From Chitinophagales bacterium (GTDB lineage: Bacteria; Bacteroidota; Bacteroidia; Chitinophagales; LD1), in contig JAEUUZ010000059.1 of the NCBI GenBank assembly GCA_016786765.1, forward strand, positions 224,255 to 288,254: 64,000 nucleotides of DNA, read 5' to 3'. Below, piece by piece: positions 33,905-44,395 of the stretch. How positions within the stretch are numbered: position 1 is the stretch's first letter; each line of letters opens with the position of its first letter. The notes below the pieces were generated by a model, which saw nothing but the letters and a program-made list of their open reading frames with translations, was not told the DNA's origin and did not search any database. The position numbers were made by a program, and so were the translations under genes.

Positions 33905-34939
33905 TTACACTGATAAAAGAAATTCTATTGTGTTAATTCCGTCAGCATAGTCATTTAGTTCAGGAAACTGTGTTTTGCCAAAGCCAACAGTTCCATTATA
34001 TCCAAGTGCTTTTTCGGTCAGCGATGCACATACAATACATTGAATATCAATACTTAACACAAGCAGCTCTTTTTGAAGTGCTTCAATATTTTCATAATGT
34101 TGGTAGTAAAGCATAGAAAGGGGAGTGGATAGGGCTTTATTTTCTTGCATCATCACTTTGTCATCCGCCAAATGTGGCGTTTGATTGAGCAACAGAATTG
34201 CCCGGTGGTAATCGTAATTATTCATGTATTTGGAGTGTTCATGCATCCAATTATACTTATCGAAATACGGGAAAAGGCTAGTAATGTCAAATCCTTGTGG
34301 TACATAAAGTTTGGATACATTTCTACAACCTAATCCAAAGTACATAAATATATCGTCAGCCAATCCCAATAACTCATCCTTAGTTTCATTGCCTGTGAGT
34401 ATGGCTACAGAGGTTCTGTTTTTGCGCAAAATATTAGGTCTGTTTCTGAAATAATATTCAAAGTATTTGTATGAATTATTCGAACCGGTAGCTATCACTG
34501 CATCAAAGTTTTCCAATTTCTCTACAATGGCAATTTTTTGCCCTGCATCACCTTCTATTTCTTGCAGGAGCTGGATGATAGTGGCGGTTAAAATATCATC
34601 CTTCGAAGACAATTTTATATTGATATTATATCCGCAAACATAAGCACAAAGCAAATCATGAAAGCCCACTAAGGGTATGTTACCGGCCATTATAATGCCT
34701 ACAGTTTTATCCGTGGAAAATGAATGGAATGCCGGGTAAGCCAACAGCCATTGTTCTAATTTCTCCTTTTGTAACATACGCTCCGAAATAGCATTTACTG
34801 CACTTTGCACAAATTCAGGTGTGAAAAAGGGATTTTTTTGCCCTGCTCGTTCTTTAGCAGTAACAATGCGTTCATCGTTTTGTAGTAACTCGCCCAGTTT
34901 CACTATTTTTGCTATGTTGTCTACTAAATTAGTTTTCAT
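33905..34939 (-). CDS. LuxC-like acyl-CoA reductase
   Basis: A 344-residue member of the LuxC/acyl-CoA reductase branch of the aldehyde dehydrogenase superfamily. C205 in FGLGCRNVSKLYVP is the expected catalytic nucleophile, and VGIIMAGNIPLVGFHDLL and ATGSNNSYKYFEYYF are the nucleotide-binding and active-site stretches. It would reduce a fatty acyl-CoA to an aldehyde with NADPH. No luciferase, aldehyde decarbonylase or ferredoxin gene is adjacent. The gene is single, minus strand, divergent from ddl. Confidence 0.85.
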   Translation of the reverse strand: MKTNLVDNIAKIVKLGELLQNDERIVTAKERAGQKNPFFTPEFVQSAVNAISERMLQKEKLEQWLLAYPAFHSFSTDKTVGIIMAGNIPLVGFHDLLCAYVCGYNINIKLSSKDDILTATIIQLLQEIEGDAGQKIAIVEKLENFDAVIATGSNNSYKYFEYYFRNRPNILRKNRTSVAILTGNETKDELLGLADDIFMYFGLGCRNVSKLYVPQGFDITSLFPYFDKYNWMHEHSKYMNNYDYHRAILLLNQTPHLADDKVMMQENKALSTPLSMLYYQHYENIEALQKELLVLSIDIQCIVCASLTEKALGYNGTVGFGKTQFPELNDYADGINTIEFLLSV

Positions 34940-34971
34940 CTTTTGGCTGTTTAAAAGCTTTGGGGCGAAGA

Positions 34972-34979
34972 TAAATTTG
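34972..34979 (+). promoter_or_regulatory. Candidate -7 element for ddl
   Basis: TAAATTTG matches TAnnTTTG exactly; the start site would be ~50 bases before ddl. The best upstream TTTG is at 34942-34945, 26 bases away, longer than usual. Confidence 0.35.
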
Positions 34980-35036
34980 TAAAACAGAAAGATTTACTTT
35001 TAAATAAGAATTTAAGGATAAAGCAAAATCAAAGAA

Positions 35037-36020
35037 ATGACTAGAAATATTGCGGTAATTACCGGAGGAGCCGCTTCGGAAGTAGGAATAGCCCTCAAAA
35101 GTGCTGGCGTTGTAGTGAAATATTTGCGGAAAGCTGAATATAATGTGTACAAGATTTTGATTGACGGCACCGATTGGTGGTACGTAGAAGACGATCAGAA
35201 AATCACTTTAGTGGATAAAAATGATTTTACGCTCACTTTAAATGATCACAAATTACATTTTGATGCTGTGTTTATTGCTATCCACGGAACTCCGGCTGAA
35301 GATGGCAAATTGCAGGGGTATTTCGATTTGTTGAATATTCCCTACAATACCTGTGGTGTGTTTCAAGCGGCTCTTACGTTCGATAAGCAACGTACCAAAG
35401 AATACTTATCCTTATTCGGGATCAAATCGGCTAAAGCCATTGTGTTACGCGATGCTGCAGCCATTGAAGCGGCCATGCAACAAATTGTGAGCGAGATTCC
35501 TTTTCCTGTATTTGTAAAACCGAATCGAAACGGCTCTAGTTATGGGGCAGCTAAGGTGGAGCTGCTGGAAGACTTGGAAACTGCATTGCTCAATGCCTTC
35601 AATTATGATGATGAAGTGTTGGTGGAAGAGTATTTAAGAGGGCGAGAAGTCACCAACGGTGTATTTACTAAAGATGGGGCGGTAAAGGCGTTACCGATTA
35701 CTGAAATTATCACTAAAAATTCGTTTTTCGATTACAAAGCCAAGTATGAAGGCGATTCCAAAGAAGTTACCCCTGCTGAAATTGATGCCGATTTAACCAT
35801 TGCAATTCAAGAAAACACGAAACGTATTTATCAGTTATTGGGTATGAAGGGGATGTCGCGTATCGATTATATTATTACTTCTAAAGGCTTTTATATGTTG
35901 GAAGTAAACTCTATTCCGGGCCTTTCTGAAGAAAGTATTATTCCACAGCAAGCGCGCGCTTCGGGTTATACATTAGAAGAGTTTTTCACAATTAGCATTG
36001 AAGAGTGTTTGAGGAAATAA
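35037..36020 (+). CDS. ddl: D-alanine--D-alanine ligase
   Basis: A 327-residue ATP-grasp enzyme. It has AVITGGAASEVGIALKSAGVV at the N-terminus, HGTPAEDGKLQGYFDLLNIPYNTCG, VFVKPNRNGSSYGAAKV, VEEYLRGREVTNGVF and the C-terminal MSRIDYIITSKGFYMLEVNSIPGLSEESIIPQQ. It makes the D-Ala-D-Ala dipeptide for peptidoglycan. The spacing to the following glycosyltransferase is 35 bases. Confidence 0.95.
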   Translation: MTRNIAVITGGAASEVGIALKSAGVVVKYLRKAEYNVYKILIDGTDWWYVEDDQKITLVDKNDFTLTLNDHKLHFDAVFIAIHGTPAEDGKLQGYFDLLNIPYNTCGVFQAALTFDKQRTKEYLSLFGIKSAKAIVLRDAAAIEAAMQQIVSEIPFPVFVKPNRNGSSYGAAKVELLEDLETALLNAFNYDDEVLVEEYLRGREVTNGVFTKDGAVKALPITEIITKNSFFDYKAKYEGDSKEVTPAEIDADLTIAIQENTKRIYQLLGMKGMSRIDYIITSKGFYMLEVNSIPGLSEESIIPQQARASGYTLEEFFTISIEECLRK

Positions 36021-36055
36021 AAATTCTTTAGACTTGTGCTGTTAAAACTAAGTCA

Positions 36056-37273
36056 TTGCGAATTCTTCAGCTAACAAAGAAAGTACCTTACCCGATAAAA
36101 GACGGTGAAGTTATCGGTATTATCAATCTCACTATTGGTTTTGCCGGGCATGGACATTTTGTCCACGTACTTTCACTGAACACGAATAAACATCACTTTA
36201 ATGTAGCCGAGTTACCTGCTGCTATTGCGGCTCTTGGTAAATTTGAAGCGGTGGATATTCACACCGATGTTACCATTAGTGGTGCGCTGAAAAATTTATT
36301 CACCAATAGTTCGTATAATGTTGAACGCTTTTATTCAAAAGCGTTTGAACAGTTAATATACAATACCATAGTTAACGAGCCTTTCGATTTTATTCTACTG
36401 GAAGGTATTTATTTAATGCGTTATATAGATGCCATCAAAGCTGCACGAAAGGCTTCTAAACATAACCAACACATTCTAATTGTTCAACGTCCGCAAAACG
36501 TAGAGTATAAGATTTGGGAGCGATTGGCAGAACAAGAACAACAACCGTTGAAACGTTTTTACTTGTCGTTTTTAGCAAAACGGATGAAAGCATTTGAATT
36601 GAAAATGATGAACGAGGCTGATGTCTTCATTCCGGTAAGCCAAACCGATTTGGATATTTTCCAATCTCATGGCTGTAACTTATATTCTAAAGCTATTCCA
36701 ACAGGCTATGTGTTCGATACACTGCCTCCAATTGAATATTCGGCAGAAACCAATACTGTTGCTTTTATTGGCGGGATGGATTGGATGCCTAATCGTGAAG
36801 GCGTAGAGTGGTTCTTGGACGAAGTATGGGATAACGTTTTAGCGGTATTACCTGATGCAAAATTCTATTTAGCAGGCAGGAATTTCCCTGATGAAATTAA
36901 GTCTTTAAAACAACAAGGGGTATTCATTGTTGGCGAAGTGGAAGATGCCAAGCAATTCATTCAAAGTCATGCGGTATCTATTGTTCCGCTGTTTGCAGGA
37001 AGTGGTATGCGCGTGAAAATTGTGGAAGCTATGGCCTGGGGAAGGGCAATCGTTTCTACTTCCATTGGAGCTGAAAGTTTGGCCTATACGCATCAAAAAG
37101 ATATTTTAATTGCTGACACTGCTTCCGATTTTGCAAATGCCATTATTGCTGTGTTACAGAGTGCTGAAACCCGCAAAAAGCTTGGCGAAAACGCCCAACT
37201 CCTTATTGCCGAAAAATACGATAATCGTAAAATTTCCTCCGCTATTGTTGAATTTGTAAACAGCCGCCCGTGA
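36056..37273 (+). CDS. GT4-type (group 1) glycosyltransferase
   Basis: A 405-residue GT-B glycosyltransferase. It starts MRILQLTKKVPYPIKDGE, the usual beginning of a Bacteroidota group-1 transferase, from a TTG codon at 36056. The C-terminal half has VAFIGGMDWMPNREGVEWFLDEV, PLFAGSGMRVKIVEAMAWGRAIVSTSIGAESL (nucleotide-sugar site) and the EKYDNRKI helix. The end overlaps the GT2 gene by 4 bases, so the two are probably co-translated for a surface glycan. Confidence 0.88.
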   Translation: MRILQLTKKVPYPIKDGEVIGIINLTIGFAGHGHFVHVLSLNTNKHHFNVAELPAAIAALGKFEAVDIHTDVTISGALKNLFTNSSYNVERFYSKAFEQLIYNTIVNEPFDFILLEGIYLMRYIDAIKAARKASKHNQHILIVQRPQNVEYKIWERLAEQEQQPLKRFYLSFLAKRMKAFELKMMNEADVFIPVSQTDLDIFQSHGCNLYSKAIPTGYVFDTLPPIEYSAETNTVAFIGGMDWMPNREGVEWFLDEVWDNVLAVLPDAKFYLAGRNFPDEIKSLKQQGVFIVGEVEDAKQFIQSHAVSIVPLFAGSGMRVKIVEAMAWGRAIVSTSIGAESLAYTHQKDILIADTASDFANAIIAVLQSAETRKKLGENAQLLIAEKYDNRKISSAIVEFVNSRP

Positions 37274-38460
37274 CGATTTTCCTTGTCATACTATTTTTTC
37301 TTTCTGCCGGCTTGATCTTTCATTCGTATGTGCTCTATCCATTGTTAATAAAGTGGATGAACGGTAATAAACAAGGGAATAATAATGTGTATTCACACGA
37401 TGATTTACCCGCGCTATTGATTTGTATGTCTGTTTTCAACGAAGAAAAAGTAATACAACAAAAGTTGGAAAGTATTCTCAATACGTCCTATCCGTTAGAT
37501 AAATTAAAGGTATGGATAGGTTCCGATAATTCCACCGATCAAACTAACGAAATCATTCATGCTTATACTTTAAAATATCCATTTATTAAACTATTTGCCT
37601 ATGCCGATCGAAATGGAAAATCGGGCGTACTCAATAAATTACATCAGCAATTGCATACCGAGTATTCACCTGCTGCATTGAAAAATTTAGTACTCGTTCT
37701 CACTGATGCGAATGTTTTTTTTGAACAGGAAACGTTGTTTGAACTGGCAAAACATTTCAAAAATCCTTTGGTGGCGCAAGTTGGAGCGAATATCCTCAAT
37801 AGCGGTTTGCGCGAAGACGGTATTTCTATTCAAGAGCAAAGTTACATCCAACGCGAGAATTATATTAAACATTTGGAAGGGTTATCGGGGACAATGCAAG
37901 GTGCTTTTGGCGCTTGCTACGCAATACGTGCATCATACTTTCCTGAAATACCCGCTAATTTTTTGATGGAAGATTTTTATATCAGTATGCATGTGCTTGA
38001 GGCAAAGCAACAAGCCGTTTTTGAGTTAAAATCCATCGGTAGGGAAGATGTGTCTAACGAAGTAGCCGAGGAATTTAAACGCAAAACGCGCATCTCGGCA
38101 GGTAATTTTCAAAATTTACTTGTCTATTGGCCACTATTGCTGCGTTTCGATTTCAATGCCTTTTGTTTCTTTTCGCATAAGGTGTTGCGTTGGTTTACCC
38201 CGATGTTGATGTTGCTTTGTTTCTTGAGTAGCTTGCTATTGCTTCGTTTTACACTATTTAAGATTTTTGTTTTACTCCAATTGCTTTTATTCAGTACACC
38301 TTTTATAGATTTGCTGTTGAAAAGGTTGGATGTTCACAGTAAAGCCATTCGCTTAATGGCCTATTTTATAATGATGAATGTGGCATTAGTGAACGGACTT
38401 AGAATGTACTGGAGCGGAGTGAAAACAAACGCTTGGACGCCAACAAAACGTAATATATAA
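37270..38460 (+). CDS. GT2-family glycosyltransferase with membrane segments
   Basis: A 396-residue membrane-anchored GT2 protein: one N-terminal helix (IFLVILFFLSAGLIFHSYVLYPLL), a catalytic domain (LLICMSVFNEEKVIQQKLES, GSDNSTDQT, LTDANVFFEQ, FLMEDFYIS, RKTRISAGNFQNL as QXXRW-like), and C-terminal helices from ~310. The layout is that of processive or lipid-acceptor GT2 enzymes. It starts with GTG at 37270 inside the stop of the previous gene (GTGA overlap). Confidence 0.85.
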   Translation: MTIFLVILFFLSAGLIFHSYVLYPLLIKWMNGNKQGNNNVYSHDDLPALLICMSVFNEEKVIQQKLESILNTSYPLDKLKVWIGSDNSTDQTNEIIHAYTLKYPFIKLFAYADRNGKSGVLNKLHQQLHTEYSPAALKNLVLVLTDANVFFEQETLFELAKHFKNPLVAQVGANILNSGLREDGISIQEQSYIQRENYIKHLEGLSGTMQGAFGACYAIRASYFPEIPANFLMEDFYISMHVLEAKQQAVFELKSIGREDVSNEVAEEFKRKTRISAGNFQNLLVYWPLLLRFDFNAFCFFSHKVLRWFTPMLMLLCFLSSLLLLRFTLFKIFVLLQLLLFSTPFIDLLLKRLDVHSKAIRLMAYFIMMNVALVNGLRMYWSGVKTNAWTPTKRNI

Positions 38461-38485
38461 CTGTTAGTTGATAAATAAACGCACT

Positions 38486-39688
38486 ATGAATACTATTGAA
38501 GAGGCCATTGAAGAAATAAAGAACGGTAAATTGGTCATTGTTGTAGACGATGAAGATCGGGAAAACGAAGGTGATTTTATTACCGCTGCCCGCAACGTAA
38601 CGCCTGATATGATTGCCTTTATGGCAAAAGAAGGACGAGGGTTAATCTGCGCACCAATCAGCAAAAAATTAGCAGAGCATTTGCAATTAGATTTGATGGT
38701 GGGTACCAATTCCTCAAGCCACGAAACAGCATTTACGGTCTCCATTGACTTAAAAGGCTATGGCTGTACAACCGGGATTTCTTCGCACGATAGAGCAAAG
38801 ACGATTCAAGCCATGATTAATCCGATGATAAAGCCCGAAGAGTTTGCAAAGCCGGGTCACGTTTTTCCATTGATTGCTAAAGATGGAGGTGTGTTAAGAA
38901 GAACAGGACATACAGAAGCTACAGTAGATTTAGCTCGTTTAGCAGGTTTCGAGGAAGCCGGTGCTATTGTAGAAGTTGTGAATGAAGATGGTACTATGGC
39001 GCGTTTGCCGGAGTTGATGGTGATTGCCGAGAAACACAATTTGAAAATAATTTCTATCAAAGATTTAGTGGCCTATCGAATGAAACACGAGCGGCTAATA
39101 AAAAGGGAAGAAGAGGTTCTAATGCCAACTGCATATGGCGATTTTAAATTATATGCCTATACACAAACGAATACTAACGAAGTGCACATGGCTTTAGTAA
39201 AAGGAGAGTGGGCTAAAGATGAACCCGTTTTAGTCCGTGTGCATTCCTCCTGTGCAACTGGCGATATACTTGGTTCTATGCGTTGCGATTGTGGCGATCA
39301 ATTGCATGCGGCCATGAAAAAAGTGGAAGCTGAAGGCAAAGGGGTTATCTTATATATGCAGCAAGAGGGTCGTGGTATTGGTCTAATTAATAAATTGAAA
39401 ACCTACAAGCTACAGGAAAGCGGAATGGACACCGTAGAAGCGAATTTGCACTTAGGGTTCAATATGGATAACCGAGATTACGGAGTTGGTGCACAAATTC
39501 TAAACGACTTAGGGGTAACGAAAATGAAATTGATGACCAATAATCCGAAAAAGCGTGTAGGCCTAATTGGATACGGGTTAGAAGTTACTGAAAATGTACA
39601 TTTGGAGGTACATCCAAACCCACACAATCTCTTTTATTTGGAAACAAAAAGAGATAAAATGGGACACGAAATTTTAGGTAAGCTGTAA
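38486..39688 (+). CDS. ribBA: Bifunctional DHBP synthase / GTP cyclohydrolase II
   Basis: A 400-residue riboflavin enzyme. The N-terminal half ([28 protein letters not shown]) is 3,4-dihydroxy-2-butanone 4-phosphate synthase; the C-terminal half is GTP cyclohydrolase II with its zinc cysteines ([22 protein letters not shown]) and QQEGRGIGL. It makes both precursors of the lumazine step. I start at the ATG at 38486, where family members start ([11 protein letters not shown]); the in-frame TTG at 38468 is less likely. No FMN riboswitch fits in the 25 bases before it. Confidence 0.95.
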   Translation: MNTIEEAIEEIKNGKLVIVVDDEDRENEGDFITAARNVTPDMIAFMAKEGRGLICAPISKKLAEHLQLDLMVGTNSSSHETAFTVSIDLKGYGCTTGISSHDRAKTIQAMINPMIKPEEFAKPGHVFPLIAKDGGVLRRTGHTEATVDLARLAGFEEAGAIVEVVNEDGTMARLPELMVIAEKHNLKIISIKDLVAYRMKHERLIKREEEVLMPTAYGDFKLYAYTQTNTNEVHMALVKGEWAKDEPVLVRVHSSCATGDILGSMRCDCGDQLHAAMKKVEAEGKGVILYMQQEGRGIGLINKLKTYKLQESGMDTVEANLHLGFNMDNRDYGVGAQILNDLGVTKMKLMTNNPKKRVGLIGYGLEVTENVHLEVHPNPHNLFYLETKRDKMGHEILGKL

Positions 39689-39726
39689 TTGAATCCTGTA
39701 AAAGGGAAGACTAATATTTATTTCCA

Positions 39727-39744
39727 TGTCATTCAGAAATGACA
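39727..39744. other. Small hairpin between ribBA and the response regulator gene
   Basis: TGTCATT (39727-39733) and AATGACA (39738-39744) make a 7-bp stem with a 4-base loop. No T-run follows, so a terminator role is doubtful. Similar TCATT/AATGA palindromes are common in intergenic DNA of this phylum (from memory). Confidence 0.35.
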
Positions 39745-39799
39745 ATCTTATGACTTTCGTTTTTTATTTAAAGCGTAGTTTTAGGAAAATTCTAACGAT

Positions 39800-40495
39800 A
39801 TGAAAACGCGCATACTCCTTGTAGAAGATGAAGAGCATTTAGTTGAAGTAATCAAACTTAACTTAGAACTCGAAGGTTATGAAGTAGAAGTAGCCGATAA
39901 TGGTACAACAGCCATAAAAAAAGCATTAGAGCAGCGTTTCAATCTCATTGTATTAGATGTAATGCTTCCGGAAGTAGATGGATTCGAAGTGTGCGAGAAA
40001 ATTCGCTTGGAAGGCAACGAAACGCCTATACTGTTTTTGACCGCAAAAGATTCAGGGCAAGATAAAATACATGGTTTAAAACTTGGAGCCGATGATTATT
40101 TGGTGAAACCCTTTAATCTCGAAGAATTTCTTTTACGGGTGAAAGTACTCGTAAAACACAGTGTAAAAGGTACTCAAACCGGTCAGTCGTTAAATGCGGT
40201 TCATTTTGGTGGCAACGAAATTAACTTTGTAACCTTTTCGGTTAAGAATTACGAAGGGAAGACTTTTGAGTTGTCGAAACGAGAAATTGCTCTGCTGAAA
40301 TTGCTGATCGACCGAAAAGATAGCGTTGTTTCCCGAAATCAAATATTACAATATGTTTGGGGCTACGATGTTTACCCCTCCACCCGCACAATCGATAACT
40401 TCATATTGGCTTTCCGTAAATACTTTGAAAAAGATGTTCGCGATCCACAGCATTTCCACTCCATTCGAGGGGTAGGATATAAGTTTACTGCTTGA
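39800..40495 (+). CDS. OmpR/PhoB-family response regulator (orphan)
   Basis: A 231-residue two-domain regulator: receiver with acidic pocket (VEDEEH), phospho-acceptor D53 ([14 protein letters not shown]), T-loop LFLTAKDS, K105-region VKPF; then an OmpR winged-helix ([54 protein letters not shown]...[10 protein letters not shown]). No histidine kinase gene is next to it; the only kinase in the window lies 13 kb away on the other strand. Confidence 0.95.
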   Translation: MKTRILLVEDEEHLVEVIKLNLELEGYEVEVADNGTTAIKKALEQRFNLIVLDVMLPEVDGFEVCEKIRLEGNETPILFLTAKDSGQDKIHGLKLGADDYLVKPFNLEEFLLRVKVLVKHSVKGTQTGQSLNAVHFGGNEINFVTFSVKNYEGKTFELSKREIALLKLLIDRKDSVVSRNQILQYVWGYDVYPSTRTIDNFILAFRKYFEKDVRDPQHFHSIRGVGYKFTA

Positions 40496-40643
40496 TAAGT
40501 GCCCTAATTTCATTGCGTTTAAGCTATTTTCTTCATTTAGTGCAAACCTTTTTTGAGCTTTTGTGTTTCTTTGTCGGAAATACATAATTCATTCGTTAAC
40601 AGCACACGAGGGAGCCTAAAAGAGGAGTTTGAAAAATTTTATG

Positions 40644-40651
40644 TAACTTTG
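40644..40651 (+). promoter_or_regulatory. Candidate -7 element for ahcY
   Basis: TAACTTTG matches TAnnTTTG exactly, ~20 bases before the ahcY ATG. A TTTG at 40628-40631 is only 12 bases upstream, too close for a -33 box. The position supports the ATG at 40672 rather than the in-frame GTG at 40654. Confidence 0.45.
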
Positions 40652-40671
40652 CCGTGCAAAAAAATAAAAAC

Positions 40672-41988
40672 ATGTCAACAGCAACAGAAACAAAAGTAAA
40701 CTACAAAGTTAAAGATATAGCTTTAGCTGAGTGGGGACGTAAAGAAATTAAATTAGCTGAGGCCGAAATGCCGGGCTTAATGTCGATTCGTAAAGAATAC
40801 GGGCCGCAACAACCTTTAAAAGGCGCAAGAATTGCAGGTTGTTTACACATGACCATTCAAACGGCTGTGTTAATTGAAACGTTAACTGCCCTTGGTGCAG
40901 AGGTAACTTGGTCTTCATGCAACATTTTCTCTACACAAGATCACGCTGCTGCTGCTATTGCTGCTGCAGGAATTCCGGTTTTCGCTTGGAAAGGCTTGAA
41001 TGAGCAAGAATTCGATTGGTGTATTGAGCAAACATTGTTTGCATTCGAAGGTGGCCAACCACTAAATATGATTTTGGACGATGGTGGAGATTTAACGAAT
41101 ATGGTATTAGACCGTTTCCCTGAATTAGTTGCCGGTATCAAAGGACTTTCAGAAGAAACAACTACAGGCGTTCACCGTTTGTACGAGCGTATGAAAAACG
41201 GAACGTTATTGTTACCTGCAATTAACGTAAACGATTCTGTAACGAAATCTAAATTCGATAACAAATACGGTTGCAAAGAGTCGTTGGTAGATGCTATCAG
41301 ACGTGCAACAGATATTATGATGGCCGGTAAAGTGGCTGTTGTTGCAGGTTATGGTGATGTTGGGAAAGGTTCAGCTGAGTCGTTAAGAGGTTCAGGATGC
41401 CGCGTTTTGGTTACTGAAATCGATCCTATCTGTGCGCTTCAAGCGGCAATGGACGGATTTGAAGTAGTTACCATGGATGATGCTGTTACTCGTGCGAACA
41501 TCTTCGTAACTGCTACCGGAAATATCAATATTATCCGCGATCGTCATTTCAAAAAAATGCGCGATAAATCTATTGTTTGTAACATCGGTCACTTCGATAA
41601 CGAAATCGATATGGCTTGGTTGAACAAAAACTACGGTGCTTCTAAAGATACCATCAAACCACAAGTTGATGTATACAATGTAGATGGAAACGAAATCATT
41701 ATTTTGGCTGAAGGTCGTTTAGTGAACTTAGGTTGTGCTATGGGTCACCCATCTTATGTAATGAGTAACTCGTTCTCTAACCAAACATTAGCACAAATCG
41801 AACTTTGGTTACATGCAGATAAATACGAAAATAAAGTATATGTTTTGCCTAAACATTTAGATGAGAAAGTGGCGTTCTTGCACTTAGCTCACGTTGGCGC
41901 AAAATTAGAAGTTTTGGAAAAAGACCAAGCTGATTACATCGGTGTGAAAGTGGAAGGTCCTTTCAAATCTGATATGTACAGATATTAA
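40672..41988 (+). CDS. ahcY: Adenosylhomocysteinase
   Basis: A 438-residue SAH hydrolase starting [15 protein letters not shown]. Family stretches include [60 protein letters not shown], the NAD-binding [17 protein letters not shown], and the conserved C-terminus [13 protein letters not shown]. It removes S-adenosylhomocysteine made by methyltransferases and so serves the methyl cycle. The in-frame GTG 18 bases upstream falls within the promoter region and was rejected. A rho-independent terminator follows. Confidence 0.97.
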   Translation: MSTATETKVNYKVKDIALAEWGRKEIKLAEAEMPGLMSIRKEYGPQQPLKGARIAGCLHMTIQTAVLIETLTALGAEVTWSSCNIFSTQDHAAAAIAAAGIPVFAWKGLNEQEFDWCIEQTLFAFEGGQPLNMILDDGGDLTNMVLDRFPELVAGIKGLSEETTTGVHRLYERMKNGTLLLPAINVNDSVTKSKFDNKYGCKESLVDAIRRATDIMMAGKVAVVAGYGDVGKGSAESLRGSGCRVLVTEIDPICALQAAMDGFEVVTMDDAVTRANIFVTATGNINIIRDRHFKKMRDKSIVCNIGHFDNEIDMAWLNKNYGASKDTIKPQVDVYNVDGNEIIILAEGRLVNLGCAMGHPSYVMSNSFSNQTLAQIELWLHADKYENKVYVLPKHLDEKVAFLHLAHVGAKLEVLEKDQADYIGVKVEGPFKSDMYRY

Positions 41989-42010
41989 TCATCAACTGAT
42001 TAGAAGAATG

Positions 42011-42039
42011 GCCTCGAATATAGTTCGGGGCTTTTTTTT
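42011..42039 (+). terminator. Rho-independent terminator after ahcY
   Basis: GCCTCGAA (42011-42018) pairs with TTCGGGGC (42024-42031, one T-G pair) and is followed by eight T residues, 22 bases after the ahcY stop. Confidence 0.85.
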
Positions 42040-42060
42040 GCCTATCCCTTAGAAATACAT

Positions 42061-42068
42061 TACCTTCG
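42061..42068 (+). promoter_or_regulatory. Candidate -7 element of the coiled-coil/zapA/rny operon
   Basis: TACCTTCG has the TAnnTTCG form seen upstream of rpoD, infC and thrS here. The first codon (GTG at 42078) lies only 9 bases further, so the transcript may have almost no leader. Confidence 0.4.
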
Positions 42069-42077
42069 AGCACCAAT

Positions 42078-42392
42078 GTGAATCAAAATACTACGATTGT
42101 GAAAGAGATTTTCCATAAAATTGACGATTTAATCGAAAAGGCTAAAAATCAGAATAGTCAGATTGTGATTTTAAAAAGTCAGCTTACCCTTTTAACAAAA
42201 AAGGCAGAGGAGCAGGCTAAAATCATTGCCGACCAAAAAAATACAATCGAAAATTATCAGGAACAGCAAAAAATAGCTACTTTGGCGGGTCGGTTTGAAC
42301 AAATTGGACAAACCGATAAGGCAACGTTAAAAAGACAAATTTCTGAATTAATAAAAGAAATCGATCGAGGGATTGAGTTCTTAGATCAATAA
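42078..42392 (+). CDS. Small coiled-coil protein upstream of ZapA
   Basis: A 104-residue protein, nearly all coiled coil (FHKIDDLIEKAKNQNSQIVILKSQLTLLTKKAEEQAKIIADQKNTIENYQEQQKIATLAG) with a short helical tail (ATLKRQISELIKEIDRGIEFLD). The start is GTG at 42078. Its position 9 bases upstream of zapA suggests a division-related partner that works like ZapB, but sequence similarity to ZapB is not evident from the residues alone. Confidence 0.8.
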   Translation: MNQNTTIVKEIFHKIDDLIEKAKNQNSQIVILKSQLTLLTKKAEEQAKIIADQKNTIENYQEQQKIATLAGRFEQIGQTDKATLKRQISELIKEIDRGIEFLDQ

Positions 42393-42401
42393 AAAAGTGG
42401 A

Positions 42402-42674
42402 ATGACCCAATTGAATGTAAATATTGCAGGCAGATTGTACCCACTCAAAATTCGGAAGGAGGAAGAAAATATAATTCGTGACGCAGAGAAGTTAGTAAGC
42501 CAAAAAATCCAAGAATATCGCTCTTCCTACGATGGAAAAGATACTCAAGATTATTTAGCTATGGTTCTAATCAACTTGGCTGTACAATGGGTTAGCAAAG
42601 GGGAAGAAGACTCTAAAGGAGTTGAATCACTGGCGCAAAAACTTGGAGAACTGGAAGCAGTTTTCACCTCATAA
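42402..42674 (+). CDS. zapA: Cell division protein ZapA
   Basis: A 90-residue ZapA: the N-terminal strand pair with LNVNIAGRLYPLKIRKEEENIIRDAEKLVSQKI, then a long helix (YLAMVLINLAVQW...VESLAQKLGELEAVF). ZapA binds FtsZ and bundles its filaments at the division ring. It lies between the coiled-coil gene and rny in a tight plus-strand operon. Confidence 0.9.
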   Translation: MTQLNVNIAGRLYPLKIRKEEENIIRDAEKLVSQKIQEYRSSYDGKDTQDYLAMVLINLAVQWVSKGEEDSKGVESLAQKLGELEAVFTS

Positions 42675-42730
42675 CTCTCTTTCTCGTTGCTGTTGAATAT
42701 TTTATATAACTACAAAACAACAGCAAAAAA

Positions 42731-44326
42731 ATGGAAATTGTAATTGCGATAGTGAGTGCTGTGGTAGCTTTGGGAGCAGGTTTCTTCTTTGGTAAAAGTT
42801 CGGTGAAAAGTACACTGGGAAAACAAGAAGAAGAACTTAAAGCAGCCGCTGAACAACAATTGGCCGATGCCAAACGAAAATCTGAACAAATCATCAGCGA
42901 TGCCAATCGCTCTGCCGAAAATACCAAGAAAGATAAAATGCTCGAAGCAAAAGAGCATTTTCTGCAGTTAAAGGCAAAGCATGATGTTGAAACGGTAGAA
43001 CGAAACAAGAAAATAGTTGACAAAGAAAATCAACTTAAGCTGGAACAACAGCAGCTTTCTTCTAAAATTGGAGATCAAGCAAAAAAAGAAAAAGAGTTGG
43101 ATTTGTTGCGTGAAAACCTCAACAAGCAATTGGAAACGGTTACAACAAAACGCGAACAACTCGATAAAAGCCACGAAACTTTCGTGAAAAAGTTAGAGCA
43201 AATCAGCGGATTATCGAAAGATGATGCAAAACGTGATTTGATCGATACCATGAAAAAGGAAGCAGAAAGCGATGCTTTGGCGCATGTTAAGCTCATCATG
43301 GACGAGGCGAAAGCCAATGCCAATAAAGAGGCTAAGAAAATTATCATTCAAACAATTCAGCGTACCGCTGCTGAGAATGCCATCGAGAATACAGTTTCAG
43401 TATTTAACTTGGAAAGCGATGAATTGAAAGGACAAATTATCGGTCGTGAGGGTAGAAATATTCGTGCTTTGGAGGCCGCTACAGGTTGCGAATTCCTAGT
43501 AGATGATACACCGGAAGCCATCATTATTTCCGGATACGATCCAATTAGACGAGAAGTAGCGCGTTTGTCGTTGCAGCGTTTAGTAACAGACGGTAGAATT
43601 CACCCGGCTCGTATCGAGGAAGTAGTGGTGAAAATCAAGAAACAATTAGAGGAGCATATCCGCGAAATTGGAGAACGTACGGTAATCGACATGGGTATTC
43701 AAGGTCTACATCCGGAATTAATCCGTTATGTAGGTAGAATGCGTTTCCGTTCGTCATACGGACAAAACTTATTGATGCACTCGCGTGAAGTAGCCAACCT
43801 TTGTGCTACCATGGCGGCTGAATTAGGCCTAAATCCGAAGTTAGCAAAACGTGCAGGTCTATTACACGATATTGGTAAAGTGCCTGATGAAGAATCTGAA
43901 TTATCACACGCATTGTTAGGCGCTAAATTATGCGAAAAGTATGGCGAACATCCTGCCGTTGTGAATGCTGTAGGTGCTCACCACGATGAAATGGAAATGA
44001 AATATGTTATCTCTCCTATTATTCAAGCTTGTGATGCCATTTCAGGTGCTCGTCCGGGTGCTCGTAGAGAAATGATGGAGGGTTACTTACAGCGTTTGAA
44101 AGATTTGGAAGCGATTGCACAAGGATACGATGGTGTGGAGAAAGCGTATGCAATTCAAGCCGGAAGAGAATTACGTGTAATTGTTGAAGCCGATAAAATT
44201 GATGATGCTAAGTCTGAAGAATTGTCGTTCAGTATTGCACAGAAAATCGAAAAAGAAATGACCTATCCGGGCCAAGTCAAAGTTACAGTAATTCGTGAAA
44301 AACGGGCGGTAAACGTAGCTAAATAA
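42731..44326 (+). CDS. rny: Ribonuclease Y
   Basis: A 531-residue RNase Y: N-terminal membrane helix ([19 protein letters not shown], residues ~3-21), a long coiled coil (~25-200), a KH domain ([34 protein letters not shown]) and an HD domain ([35 protein letters not shown]). It begins mRNA decay at the membrane. It is the last gene of the unit and is followed by a terminator. Confidence 0.97.
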   Translation: MEIVIAIVSAVVALGAGFFFGKSSVKSTLGKQEEELKAAAEQQLADAKRKSEQIISDANRSAENTKKDKMLEAKEHFLQLKAKHDVETVERNKKIVDKENQLKLEQQQLSSKIGDQAKKEKELDLLRENLNKQLETVTTKREQLDKSHETFVKKLEQISGLSKDDAKRDLIDTMKKEAESDALAHVKLIMDEAKANANKEAKKIIIQTIQRTAAENAIENTVSVFNLESDELKGQIIGREGRNIRALEAATGCEFLVDDTPEAIIISGYDPIRREVARLSLQRLVTDGRIHPARIEEVVVKIKKQLEEHIREIGERTVIDMGIQGLHPELIRYVGRMRFRSSYGQNLLMHSREVANLCATMAAELGLNPKLAKRAGLLHDIGKVPDEESELSHALLGAKLCEKYGEHPAVVNAVGAHHDEMEMKYVISPIIQACDAISGARPGARREMMEGYLQRLKDLEAIAQGYDGVEKAYAIQAGRELRVIVEADKIDDAKSEELSFSIAQKIEKEMTYPGQVKVTVIREKRAVNVAK

Positions 44327-44345
44327 CAACGTTAGAAACTATTGG

Positions 44346-44372
44346 AAAACCGCCCATGTGGCGGTTTTTTTA
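44346..44372 (+). terminator. Rho-independent terminator after rny
   Basis: AAAACCGCC (44346-44354) pairs with GGCGGTTTT (44360-44368) around CATGT, followed by more T residues; 20 bases after the rny stop. The longer reading frame of the hydroxylase gene would start inside this hairpin, which argues for the later ATG. Confidence 0.85.
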
Positions 44373-44395
44373 TTCTTATTACAAAACGAAAAACT

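Noticed and set aside
38461..38485. FMN riboswitch before ribBA
   Set aside because: Only 25 bases separate it from the upstream gene; no room and no conserved pattern.
42675..42730. 6S RNA gene between zapA and rny, as downstream of zapA in E. coli
   Set aside because: Only 56 bases are available, too short for 6S RNA.
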